Part shown: positions 23,383 to 30,519 of the stretch, in pieces | Numbering within the stretch: position 1 is the stretch's first letter | Layout of the letters: every line of letters begins with the position of its first letter | Assembly (NCBI GenBank): GCA_001871075.1 | Contig: MNUP01000130.1 | Coordinates: 1 to 32,636, forward strand | DNA from: Candidatus Desantisbacteria bacterium CG1_02_49_89 | Lineage (GTDB): Bacteria; Desantisbacteria; UBA1551 | DNA: 32,636 nucleotides | Direction: 5' to 3' | Translations under genes and position numbers: made by a program | Notes under the pieces: model-generated | Database searches by the model: none | Seen by the model: only the letters and a program-made list of their open reading frames with translations | Told to the model about the DNA's origin: nothing

Positions 23383-23789
23383 GAGTCAACAGAGGAAAGC
23401 TAATCGGGTTAAGGCGCAGTCCGTACGGGGAAGAGGTCTATGATTCAGACCTGGAAAAATATTATATGGTGGAATTGGAAGGAATGCCCGGGATTAAAAG
23501 CTGGACTAAAAAACATAATATAAAGATTCCATACCAATTTTTATTTATAAAGAGACACTACATACCGGATTTCCTCGTGGAATTTAATGACGGCAGCAAA
23601 GAAATTCACGAAACAAAAGGGTTGCCCTTTTTGTTTTTATTATCAACTAAACTTAAAAAAGTATCAGCCGAAGAATATTGTAAAAAGTTAGGGTGGAAGT
23701 ATATATTTATAACCAAGGATAAAGAGGTTTTTTATAAGAATAATTTTCTTTCTAACGCTCTGGGCAGCATAAAAGATATAAAGGAATAA
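23379..23789 (+). CDS. PD-(D/E)XK (TnsA-like) endonuclease encoded after res
   Basis: This 136-residue protein contains YIPDFLVEFNDGSKEIHETKG, which fits the PD-x(n)-ExK nuclease core, and a C-terminal KLGWKYIFITKD strand-helix like the restriction nuclease domain at the end of type III Res proteins. Its ATG overlaps the res TGA (ATGA), which suggests coupled translation into a helicase-nuclease complex. A MITE begins two bases after its stop. Confidence 0.75.
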   Translation: MRVNRGKLIGLRRSPYGEEVYDSDLEKYYMVELEGMPGIKSWTKKHNIKIPYQFLFIKRHYIPDFLVEFNDGSKEIHETKGLPFLFLLSTKLKKVSAEEYCKKLGWKYIFITKDKEVFYKNNFLSNALGSIKDIKE

Positions 23790-23790
23790 T

Positions 23791-24007
23791 TATTGAGAAT
23801 CGCATAATACCTTGACAGTTGTCTTTGCGAGCCAAAGCCGCGAGCGAAGCGTGGCGGGCAAGCGAAGTCCCAAAGGTCCCAAGGGGATCCCTTTGGGAGA
23901 TCCCTTGGGACAACCTTGTTTTTAACGACGGGATTGCCACCCCGCCACGAATATTGGCGGGTCGCAATGACATTAAAAAACGTCAACCAATTAAGCGAAT
24001 ATCAGTA
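23791..24007. mobile_element. MITE copy 2, after the restriction nuclease gene
   Basis: The 217-base copy has the same ends as copy 1 (TGAGAATCGCATAATACCTT and AACCAATTAAGCGAATATCA) and TA at both borders (23791-23792, 24006-24007). Its middle is longer and contains nested palindromes around CCCAAGGGGATCCCTTTGGG. It ends 14 bases before the cutA start, so it forms the cutA leader. Confidence 0.85.
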
Positions 24008-24020
24008 ATTGGAGTCAAAA

Positions 24021-24353
24021 ATGTATATAATCGTGTATACGCCCTGCGCGAGCAGGGAAGAAGCGGAAAAGATAGGCAGGGCGGTCGTAGAGGAAAAACT
24101 CGCGGCCTGCGTCAATATTTTCCCCATCACGTCCATTTACCGCTGGAAGGGGAAGGTTGAAACGGGAGAGGAATGCGTTCTCCTCTGCAAGACCGCCAGG
24201 GAAAAATTCGCGAAAGTCAAAAAGATGATCAAGAAACTGCATTCCTACGAGCTTCCGGTTATAATTTACTGGAAGTTCAGGGCGGAAAGGGACGTGCTGG
24301 ACTGGATCGACGGCTCCGTCGGTGCAGGGGATGGGGAGCCCGGCGAATTATGA
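24021..24353 (+). CDS. cutA: CutA-like divalent cation tolerance protein
   Basis: The 110-residue protein matches CutA throughout: YIIVYTPCASREEAEKIGRA, LAACVNIFPITSIYRWKGKV, CVLLCKTA and the YELPVIIY strand. CutA proteins form stable trimers and are linked to copper and other metal tolerance; the exact role is unclear. GGAG lies six bases before the ATG at 24021, so I prefer it to the upstream TTG at 24009. The last few residues (GAGDGEPGEL) extend past the usual end and run into a stutter repeat. Confidence 0.9.
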   Translation: MYIIVYTPCASREEAEKIGRAVVEEKLAACVNIFPITSIYRWKGKVETGEECVLLCKTAREKFAKVKKMIKKLHSYELPVIIYWKFRAERDVLDWIDGSVGAGDGEPGEL

Positions 24354-24459
24354 ATTATGAATGATGAATTATGAGTGAAGGAATCAGGGCTAAAGCCCTG
24401 AGTTACAATAAAATCCTTGCTTTTGATTCATAACTCATAACTCATAACTCATAATTAAA
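24354..24459. repeat. Intergenic stutter repeats and palindrome copy
   Basis: A GAATTATGAATGATGAATTATGAG-type run (24346-24374), the 25-nt palindromic repeat at 24383-24407 (identical to 1536-1560) and a CATAACTCATAACTCATAAC-type run (24430-24453) fill the gap. Confidence 0.7.
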
Positions 24460-25107
24460 ATGTTACTCAGAATTTACCGCATGTTATTGAAATGCTTTGG
24501 GCGCCAGGACTGGTGGCCCGCCAAGACAAGGTTTGAGGTCATGGTCGGGGCGATACTCACGCAGAACACGAACTGGAAAAACGTGGAGAAGGCGATCGCG
24601 AATCTTCGAAAAGCAGGGGCGCTTACCCCCGAAAAAATGTCAAAACTTACGCGCGGAACACTGCGCGGATATATAAGGCCGTCCGGGTTTTACAGGCAGA
24701 AGGCTGAGAGGCTTGCCGGTTTTCTGGATTTTCTCAAGGGTTATGGATATGATCTTTCAAAGCTTTTCAGCGGGGACCCCGGCTGCCTCAGGATAAAACT
24801 GCTCCAACTTAAAGGGATAGGCCCTGAAACCGCGGATTCGATAATGCTATACGCGGGCAACAAACCGTTTTTTGTCGTGGATGCCTACACGAAAAGGATC
24901 TTCGCGAGGCTCGGCCTGATCGCAGATTCCGATGAATACGAAGAGGTCCGGAAATTTTTTCAGGATAACCTGCCCAGGAAAACCGGGCTTTATAATGAAT
25001 ATCACGCGCTCATAGTCGAGCTTGCCAAGAAACACTGCAGGAAAGAGCCTGTTTGCGGCGGCTGCCCGCTTGCGAAGCAATGTAAATTTGAGAAGAAGTA
25101 TAATTAA
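24460..25107 (+). CDS. Endonuclease III-superfamily DNA glycosylase, MagIII-like
   Basis: This HhH-GPD protein of 215 residues has the iron-sulphur cysteines at the C-terminus (HCRKEPVCGGCPLAKQC), the hairpin LLQLKGIGPETADSIMLYA and the catalytic Asp in FFVVDAYTKRIFARLG. The Lys that forms the Schiff base in Nth (GVGRKTA) is Glu here (GIGPETA), which predicts a glycosylase without lyase activity. The same feature is found in H. pylori MagIII, a 3-methyladenine glycosylase of similar length. It removes damaged bases in the cytoplasm. No strong ribosome binding site is seen before ATG 24460. Confidence 0.85.
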   Translation: MLLRIYRMLLKCFGRQDWWPAKTRFEVMVGAILTQNTNWKNVEKAIANLRKAGALTPEKMSKLTRGTLRGYIRPSGFYRQKAERLAGFLDFLKGYGYDLSKLFSGDPGCLRIKLLQLKGIGPETADSIMLYAGNKPFFVVDAYTKRIFARLGLIADSDEYEEVRKFFQDNLPRKTGLYNEYHALIVELAKKHCRKEPVCGGCPLAKQCKFEKKYN

Positions 25108-25108
25108 A

Positions 25109-25136
25109 TTGCTTTTTTAAATTTTTTGAATATAAT
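25109..25136 (+). promoter_or_regulatory. Likely sigma-70-type promoter for the small-protein/nucleotidyltransferase pair
   Basis: TTGCTT (25109-25114) and a perfect TATAAT (25131-25136) are spaced by 16 bases, about 30 bases before the ATG at 25166, which has GAGGAAA upstream. Confidence 0.5.
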
Positions 25137-25165
25137 AGTATAATCAATTATTGAGGAAATGAAAA

Positions 25166-25453
25166 ATGAGTTATTGCGGAAAATTAATTGCTAAAAATCT
25201 TAGAAGGAAATACGGAGACGCGGAAGAAGAAATCGCCGAATCAGACAGAGAATATTTTTCCCTGCTTTCGCCGGAGGACAGGATCCGTTTTTCTGCCTAT
25301 CTTTCAGGCATGTTTAACGGGCTCGCCGCGTCTTTCGGTAAAGAAATATTAAACAAACTTATGCTGACCGTTGAGTCCGAAAGAAACAGAAAAATGGAAA
25401 GTTATAAGCAAGTGACAAAATGGCTGAAGACAAAACAAAAAAAGAATTTGTAG
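25166..25453 (+). CDS. Small 95-residue protein paired with a nucleotidyltransferase
   Basis: I do not recognise this protein. It is helical and charged, with a central SPEDRIRFSAYLSGMFNGLA and a basic tail (KWLKTKQKKN). It has no membrane segment or signal peptide. A good ribosome binding site (TTGAGGAAA) and promoter-like sequence precede it. Its 3' end overlaps the next gene by 34 bases, so the two are almost surely translated from one message. The arrangement suggests a partner or antitoxin of the nucleotidyltransferase; this is inferred from context. Confidence 0.7.
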   Translation: MSYCGKLIAKNLRRKYGDAEEEIAESDREYFSLLSPEDRIRFSAYLSGMFNGLAASFGKEILNKLMLTVESERNRKMESYKQVTKWLKTKQKKNL

Positions 25454-26022
25454 GCGAACCGTATTTTGCGGTGCTTTCCGCATTGTCGCATCTTATGGCT
25501 GACGCCGGGATAAATTACGCGATTATCGGAGGAATTGCGGCGGGCATGTGGGGTATGCCGAGGTCCACTTACGACGTGGATATTGTAGCCACTCTTGATA
25601 AAGGCGCAGTTAAGCAGCTGCTGGATACAGCCGGCAAACACGGCTTTACCTTTAAAACCGATGAGATAAAAACTCTTTTAAAGAGCGATATGCTAAGGAT
25701 ATATTACCAGCCAGGCGGGCAGGAAATTATCATCGCTATAGACTGCATGCTCGCGGAGACAGAATATCAGCGTGAAGTCATCAGGCGCGCAAAAAAGATA
25801 AAGATAAGCGATTACTATATTTCATTCGCGAGCCCGGAAGACGTTATAATACTGAAGCTGATTTCTTTTCGCGGAAAAGACCGCGCAGATATTGATGACA
25901 TTATCCGTTACCGGGGCAGGAGCCTGGATACGGGATACATAATGAAATGGGCGAAGGTGTTTGAAGTAGAGGCGAATTTAAGGAATTGCCGCAAAATAAT
26001 ACAAACGCATAAAATAACCTGA
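25420..26022 (+). CDS. AbiEii/MNT-type nucleotidyltransferase-like protein
   Basis: The 200-residue protein has the nucleotidyltransferase core YAIIGGIAAGMWG (GG at residues 37-38) followed by RSTYDVDI, with the DxD acids at 52 and 54. A third acid lies in IIIAIDCM, and FASPEDVIILKLISFRGKDR is the typical following helix of AbiEii/DUF6036-like proteins. Relatives act as toxins in abortive-infection or toxin-antitoxin systems by adding nucleotides to tRNA or proteins, but many are uncharacterised. The last ~8 residues (ending QTHKIT) are encoded by the terminal repeat of a MITE, so the natural C-terminus may have been replaced. Confidence 0.8.
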   Translation: MAEDKTKKEFVGEPYFAVLSALSHLMADAGINYAIIGGIAAGMWGMPRSTYDVDIVATLDKGAVKQLLDTAGKHGFTFKTDEIKTLLKSDMLRIYYQPGGQEIIIAIDCMLAETEYQREVIRRAKKIKISDYYISFASPEDVIILKLISFRGKDRADIDDIIRYRGRSLDTGYIMKWAKVFEVEANLRNCRKIIQTHKIT

Positions 26023-26154
26023 TAGTGTCATTGCGAACGAACGAAGTGAGTGTGGCAATCTCGTCGTTAAAACCGAGATTGCCCCGAAGGGATCCCCTTG
26101 GGACTTCGTCGTTTCACTCCTCGCAACGACAAATTATTTAATGCGTTTGTATTA
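25997..26154. mobile_element. MITE copy 3, related family, overlapping the nucleotidyltransferase 3' end
   Basis: The ends TAATACAAACGCATAAAATAA (25997-26017) and TTATTTAATGCGTTTGTATTA (26134-26154) are inverted repeats matching at 20 of 21 positions, with TA at the outer borders. The middle is a TCATTGCGAA...CGCAACGACA palindrome with a nested GGGATCCCC unit, related to the middle of copies 1 and 2. The left end lies within coding sequence and leads into the TGA at 26020. Confidence 0.85.
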
Positions 26155-26194
26155 GAACCAGGGCCGAAATAGTTATTGAGGAGGGAGGTCTAAT

Positions 26195-27019
26195 TTGGTT
26201 TATTCAAAAGAAATAATCGCAGAGCTTGAGGGAAAGGCGAAGCAGGTAAGAAGGGATATCATCAGGATGCTGGTAGCCGCGGGCTCGGGCCATCCCGGAG
26301 GTTCGCTTTCATCGGCGGATATAGTGACCTGCCTTTATTTTTCCAAAATGCGCCACTCCCCGAAAGATCCCAAATGGCCTGACAGGGACAGGTTCGTCCT
26401 GTCAAAAGGGCACTGCGCGCCGGTGCTTTACGCCTGCCTTGCGGAGACGGGTTATTTCCCCGTCGACGAACTGATGACGCTGAGAAAGATCAACAGCCGG
26501 CTCCAGGGCCACCCGGATATGGTGAAGACGCCCGGGGTGGAGATGTCAACCGGCTCGCTGGGCCAGGGGCTTGCGGTCGGCAACGGCATGGCGCTCGCGG
26601 CAAGGCTTGATAAAAAGAACTACAGGGTTTACGTGGTGTTAGGGGACGGAGAGATAGAAGAGGGCGAGGTATGGGAAGCAGCGATGGCATCCGCACATTA
26701 CAAGCTTGATAACGTGTGCGCGATACTGGACCACAACGGGCTGCAGATCGACGGGCCCAACTGCTGCGTGATGGACCCTGAGCCCGTCGCGGAAAAATGG
26801 AAGGCGTTCGGCTGGAACGTGATAGATATAAACGGGCACAGCATAAGCGAAATACTTGAAGCGCTGGACAGGGCGGAGGCCCTGAAGGGCAAACCGACAA
26901 TGATAGTCGCGAAAACGGTCAAGGGCAAGGGCGTGTCTTTTATGGAGAACGTCGTGGACTTCCACGGAAAAGCCCCGACCGCGGAAGAAGGGGAGCGCGC
27001 ACTTAAAGAATTAAATTAA
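26195..27019 (+). CDS. Transketolase, N-terminal (thiamine-diphosphate-binding) subunit
   Basis: This half of a split transketolase binds thiamine diphosphate and magnesium. It shows SGHPGGSLSSADIV near residue 31, DRFVLSKGHCAPVLYA, a GQGLAVGNGMALA segment and the ThDP motif GDGEIEEGEVWEA with the downstream LDHNGLQIDG. The pentose phosphate pathway two-carbon transfer needs the C-terminal subunit encoded at 27160. The start is TTG 26195 with GAGGGAGG seven bases before it; no ATG gives a better N-terminus. Split transketolases are common in bacteria and archaea. Confidence 0.92.
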   Translation: MVYSKEIIAELEGKAKQVRRDIIRMLVAAGSGHPGGSLSSADIVTCLYFSKMRHSPKDPKWPDRDRFVLSKGHCAPVLYACLAETGYFPVDELMTLRKINSRLQGHPDMVKTPGVEMSTGSLGQGLAVGNGMALAARLDKKNYRVYVVLGDGEIEEGEVWEAAMASAHYKLDNVCAILDHNGLQIDGPNCCVMDPEPVAEKWKAFGWNVIDINGHSISEILEALDRAEALKGKPTMIVAKTVKGKGVSFMENVVDFHGKAPTAEEGERALKELN

Positions 27020-27159
27020 AAATGCAAAATGCAAAAGTAAAGATGAACCACAGAGGCACAGAGACACAGAGAAATACTCTCTTGTTTTTAAACTAAATAC
27101 TGTCCACTTAAGATAATCACTGTAATCTCTTTTGAAATCACCGTAATCAAGGAGTAACA
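27020..27159. repeat. Intergenic stutter repeats between the transketolase subunits
   Basis: AATGCAAAATGCAAAA (27020-27035), a CACAGAGGCACAGAGACACAG-type run (27049-27073) and an AATCACTGTAATCT...AATCACCGTAATCA unit (27115-27149) fill the gap. It is unusual to find 140 bases of repeat between two subunits of one enzyme. AAGGAGT precedes the ATG at 27160. Confidence 0.65.
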
Positions 27160-28092
27160 ATGGAAATAGCGACAAGAGATGCTTACGGAAAAGCGCTTGC
27201 GGACCTGGGCTTGACAAACCCGAACATTGTGGTGCTTGACGCGGACCTTTCAAAGTCGACCAAGACCGTAGAATTCTGTAAGGCGTTCCCGGACAGGTTC
27301 TTTAACATGGGGGTTGCCGAGGCGAATATGATAGGGACCGCCGCGGGCCTTGCCACCTGCGGGAAGATCGCTTTCGCTTCCACGTTCGCTGTTTTCGCCA
27401 CGGGGAGGGTATACGACCAGATAAGAATGTGTCTGTGCTACCCGAAAACCAACGTCAAGATATGCGCGACGCACGCCGGTATTTCGGTCGGCGAGGACGG
27501 GGCTTCGCACCAGAGCAACGAGGATATAGCCCTGATGAGGGTGCTGCCTAACATGACCGTAATAGTTCCCGCTGACGGGGTTGAAACAGAGAAGGCGGTA
27601 GCGGTGATCGCTGAGTACGCGGGGCCGGTATACCTGCGCCTGGGCCGTTTAAAACTGCCGGTTATTTTTAGCCAGGACTATAAATTTGAGATCGGCAGGG
27701 GCGTTCAGCTTAAGGGCGGCGCCGATGTTTCGATAATCGCGTGCGGCCTGATGGTCCACGAGGCGCTCAAGGCTTCGGAAGAGCTTTTGAAAGAGGGGAT
27801 CAGGGCAGGGGTCGTGAACATGTCTTCGGTGAAACCTCTGGATGAGGCGCTGGTCGCAAGGTGCGCGAAGGAAACAGGCGCTCTGGTAACCGCGGAGGAG
27901 CATATGGTTACAGGAGGCCTGGGCGATGCAGTTTCGGAGGTTGCCTGCAGGACGCATCCTGTCCCGGTGATACGCGTGGGCGTGACGAAATTCGGCGAAT
28001 CCGGAAGCCCCAAAGAACTGCTTGAGAAATACGGGCTTACGGCAGGCGCGGTAGCAGGGGCTTGCAGGGAAGCGATAAGGATGAAAAAATGA
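27160..28092 (+). CDS. Transketolase, C-terminal subunit
   Basis: The 310-residue protein holds the pyrimidine-binding and C-terminal domains. It has VVLDADLSKSTKT near the start, FNMGVAEANMIGTAAGLA with the catalytic Glu, ATHAGISVGEDGASHQSNED, and a TAEEHMVTGGLGDAVSEV segment late in the protein. It works with the subunit at 26195 as a heteromer in the cytoplasm. Its stop overlaps the next start (ATGA). Confidence 0.92.
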   Translation: MEIATRDAYGKALADLGLTNPNIVVLDADLSKSTKTVEFCKAFPDRFFNMGVAEANMIGTAAGLATCGKIAFASTFAVFATGRVYDQIRMCLCYPKTNVKICATHAGISVGEDGASHQSNEDIALMRVLPNMTVIVPADGVETEKAVAVIAEYAGPVYLRLGRLKLPVIFSQDYKFEIGRGVQLKGGADVSIIACGLMVHEALKASEELLKEGIRAGVVNMSSVKPLDEALVARCAKETGALVTAEEHMVTGGLGDAVSEVACRTHPVPVIRVGVTKFGESGSPKELLEKYGLTAGAVAGACREAIRMKK

Positions 28093-28613
28093 ACCGCTTG
28101 AGCATCGCGGCAATTATTGTTTCAATCGCAGTGATCGCGGCCACGGGATACGGCGTGTTCAGGTTCTACGGCTTTACTTCATCGGTAAGGGAAAAAATAG
28201 AAATGGCCGTGTACCTTGAAAACGGAGCGGATACACCCGCCCTGCGGGCGGATATAAGCAGGATAACAGAGGTCAGGAGCGTTGTTTTCATTTCTAAGGA
28301 AGAGGCGCTCCGGATGCTCAAGAGAGAGATGGGCGACACCGGCATTTTCACCGCCATACCTTCAAACCCGCTGCCTGATTCACTGATAGTGAAGCTGAAG
28401 TCGAAATACGCGGCGGCTGAAAATTTCGAGAAGGTCCGCAACAGCCTGGGGCTTCTGCCCGGAGTTTCTGAAGTTGCCTATGAGAAAAAATTCCTTGAAA
28501 GATCCCTGCCGCTGGTGACTCTGGGCGAGAAAATAGCGCTTGTATGCGGCCTGGTGCTCATAGGATACGCAAGCTTCACGATCATACTTGCGGTCAGGGC
28601 GTCAGGGGCTTAA
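28089..28613 (+). CDS. Truncated FtsX-like membrane protein (no permease domain)
   Basis: The 174-residue protein has a membrane segment at about residues 5-27, an extracytoplasmic domain with VVFISKEEALRMLKREMGD and NPLPDSLIVKL as in FtsX, and a second membrane segment at about 152-171 that ends the protein. Normal FtsX is about 300 residues with four membrane segments, so the permease part after TM2 is absent, and no ftsE is nearby. Start 28089 overlaps the transketolase stop by four bases; prfA begins 2 bases after its stop. FtsX passes signals to cell-wall hydrolases, so this may be a stand-alone regulator or a decayed gene. Confidence 0.75.
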   Translation: MNRLSIAAIIVSIAVIAATGYGVFRFYGFTSSVREKIEMAVYLENGADTPALRADISRITEVRSVVFISKEEALRMLKREMGDTGIFTAIPSNPLPDSLIVKLKSKYAAAENFEKVRNSLGLLPGVSEVAYEKKFLERSLPLVTLGEKIALVCGLVLIGYASFTIILAVRASGA

Positions 28614-28615
28614 TC

Positions 28616-29653
28616 ATGGGCGGAATCTCAGAAGACTTTGACAAATTTGAGAAGAGATACGCTGAACTGCACGACATGTTCGGAGCCGCGGGGGTCCAGG
28701 GCAAGGACCTTGCGAACTGTGCCAGGGAATTCGCGTTCCTTGAAAAATTGATACCGAAAATAAATGGATGCAGGAAGATCGCCAGGGAGATAGAGGACGC
28801 GAAAGCGCTCCTTGCATCGGATGACAAAGAAATGCGCGGCCTCGCGGCGCAGGAGCTTGAAAAGCTGGAAGGATCAAAGGACGCACTCGAAGAGGAGATC
28901 AGGGGAATAATATCTCCGGGCGAGGACGACAAGAACGTTATCATGGAGATAAGAGCCGGCACGGGCGGCGAGGAATCCGCGCTTTTCGCGAGCGACCTGT
29001 ACAGGATGTATGCAAGGTATATCGAGCGCAAGAAATGGAAGAGCGAGACATTAAGCTCGCACCCGATCGGCATAGGCGGTTTCAAGGAAATAATATTCAG
29101 GGTCGAGGGAAAAAGCTCTTACAAGAACCTGAAATTTGAAAGCGGGGTGCACAGGGTCCAGAGGGTCCCTGTCACGGAAGCCAGCGGCAGGATCCATACT
29201 TCCACCGCGACGGTTGCGGTGCTGCCTGAGGTTGAGGACGTGGAGATCGAGATAAAACCCGAGGAGATCCGCCTGGACACGTACCGTTCTTCCGGGCCCG
29301 GAGGGCAGGCGATGCAGAAGACCGATTCCGCGGTAAGGATAACGCACATACCCACGGGGATCGTCGTGTCCTGCCAGGATGAAAGGTCCCAGATAAAAAA
29401 CAAGCTTCAGGCGATGTCCATACTGCGGGCAAAGCTTTACTCCATGAAAGAGCAGGAACAGCATGACAGCATTTCAAAAGAGCGCAGGAGCCAGGTAGGG
29501 ACAGGCGAGCGCAGCGAAAAGATCAGGACTTACAACTACCCGCAGAACCGCGTTACCGACCACAGGATAAATAAGAGCGTGCATAACCTCACCGAGATCA
29601 TGGAAGGGGGCCTGGACGAATTCATAGAGGCGCTTGCCAAAAATCTGAAATGA
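28616..29653 (+). CDS. prfA: Peptide chain release factor 1
   Basis: RF1 ends translation at UAA and UAG. The 345-residue protein has the helical N-terminal domain, the codon-recognition segment RVQRVPVTEASGRIH with PVT (the PxT tripeptide of RF1, where RF2 has SPF), and the peptidyl-release motif GPGGQAMQK (GGQ). The GGQ glutamine is methylated by PrmC, encoded next with a 4-base overlap. ATG 28616 fits the family start and has GTCAGGGG upstream. Confidence 0.95.
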   Translation: MGGISEDFDKFEKRYAELHDMFGAAGVQGKDLANCAREFAFLEKLIPKINGCRKIAREIEDAKALLASDDKEMRGLAAQELEKLEGSKDALEEEIRGIISPGEDDKNVIMEIRAGTGGEESALFASDLYRMYARYIERKKWKSETLSSHPIGIGGFKEIIFRVEGKSSYKNLKFESGVHRVQRVPVTEASGRIHTSTATVAVLPEVEDVEIEIKPEEIRLDTYRSSGPGGQAMQKTDSAVRITHIPTGIVVSCQDERSQIKNKLQAMSILRAKLYSMKEQEQHDSISKERRSQVGTGERSEKIRTYNYPQNRVTDHRINKSVHNLTEIMEGGLDEFIEALAKNLK

Positions 29654-30519
29654 AAAAAACAGCGGAATTGCTTAACTGGGCGCAGGAACAGCTGAGGGAT
29701 GCCGGCATACCGGAGGCGGAGGCGGAATCCGAACTGCTGCTTGAAGAACATACGGGGCTTACGCGCACAGGGCTTTACATGAACCTTGGCAGCTGCGCAA
29801 GCATGGACGAGGAACTGTTAGAGGACAGGATAGCGAAGCGCAGGAACCGCTTTCCGCTCGCGTATATAATAGGAAAGGCGCGTTTTATGGGTTTTGACTT
29901 CCTGGTTGATGAACGCGTGCTTATCCCGCGCCAGGAAACCGAGCTGCTGGTCGAAAATACCGTGAATACGTCGTACGTCGTACGTCGTACGTCGAACAAC
30001 GAAATATCAATATTAGATATAGGGACGGGAAGCGGGAATATAGCGGTTTCACTGGCAAAGCTGATCCCTGAAGCGAAAATATTCGCGACAGATATTTCTG
30101 AAGACGCGCTTGCGGTTGCGGAAAAGAACGCGGTCCTTAACACGGTCAGGGATGAAATTACTTTCATCCGCTCGGACCTGTTTTTGGGGATCGGGAACCT
30201 GCGGAAGAACAGCGTTGATATAATTGTTTCAAACCCGCCGTATATCCCTGCCGCGCAGATCGCCGGATTACAGCCCGAGATCCGTTTCGAGCCGCGCATT
30301 GCCCTGGATGGCGGCGAAGACGGCGCGGATTTCCACAGGAGAATAATAAGCGAAGCCCCCGCATACCTCAGGAACGGCGGTTTTCTTTTCATGGAAATGG
30401 GCGCGGGCCAGTCCGCGGGTATTACGGGTATGGTTTCCAAGAACGGGAATTACGTAAAATTTGGCATAATAAAGGATTACGCGGGCATCGACCGCATTGT
30501 CTGGGCGGTTAAAAGATAA
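29650..30519 (+). CDS. prmC: Release factor glutamine methyltransferase PrmC
   Basis: PrmC methylates the GGQ glutamine of release factors using SAM. The 289-residue protein has the helical N-terminal domain, LIPRQETELLVE, SAM motif ILDIGTGSGNIAVSLA, and the catalytic NPPYIP. It overlaps prfA by four bases. Between LLVENTV and the SAM motif lies an unusual insert encoded by four copies of TACGTCG (29967-29994), read as TSYVVRRTSN. The frame is kept because the flanks compensate. Confidence 0.93.
   Translation: MKKTAELLNWAQEQLRDAGIPEAEAESELLLEEHTGLTRTGLYMNLGSCASMDEELLEDRIAKRRNRFPLAYIIGKARFMGFDFLVDERVLIPRQETELLVENTVNTSYVVRRTSNNEISILDIGTGSGNIAVSLAKLIPEAKIFATDISEDALAVAEKNAVLNTVRDEITFIRSDLFLGIGNLRKNSVDIIVSNPPYIPAAQIAGLQPEIRFEPRIALDGGEDGADFHRRIISEAPAYLRNGGFLFMEMGAGQSAGITGMVSKNGNYVKFGIIKDYAGIDRIVWAVKR
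29967..29994 (+). repeat. Heptanucleotide repeat (TACGTCG x4) inside prmC
   Basis: Four exact tandem copies of TACGTCG lie in the linker between the N-terminal and methyltransferase domains. A related CGTCGTAAGTCGTACGTCAT run is intergenic at 5943-5968. Seven is not a multiple of three, so gain or loss of one unit would shift the frame. Confidence 0.9.

Noticed and set aside
30207-30240. Second methyltransferase defence gene
   Set aside because: NPPY also occurs in DNA methylases, but the context after prfA and the RQETELLVE segment identify PrmC.
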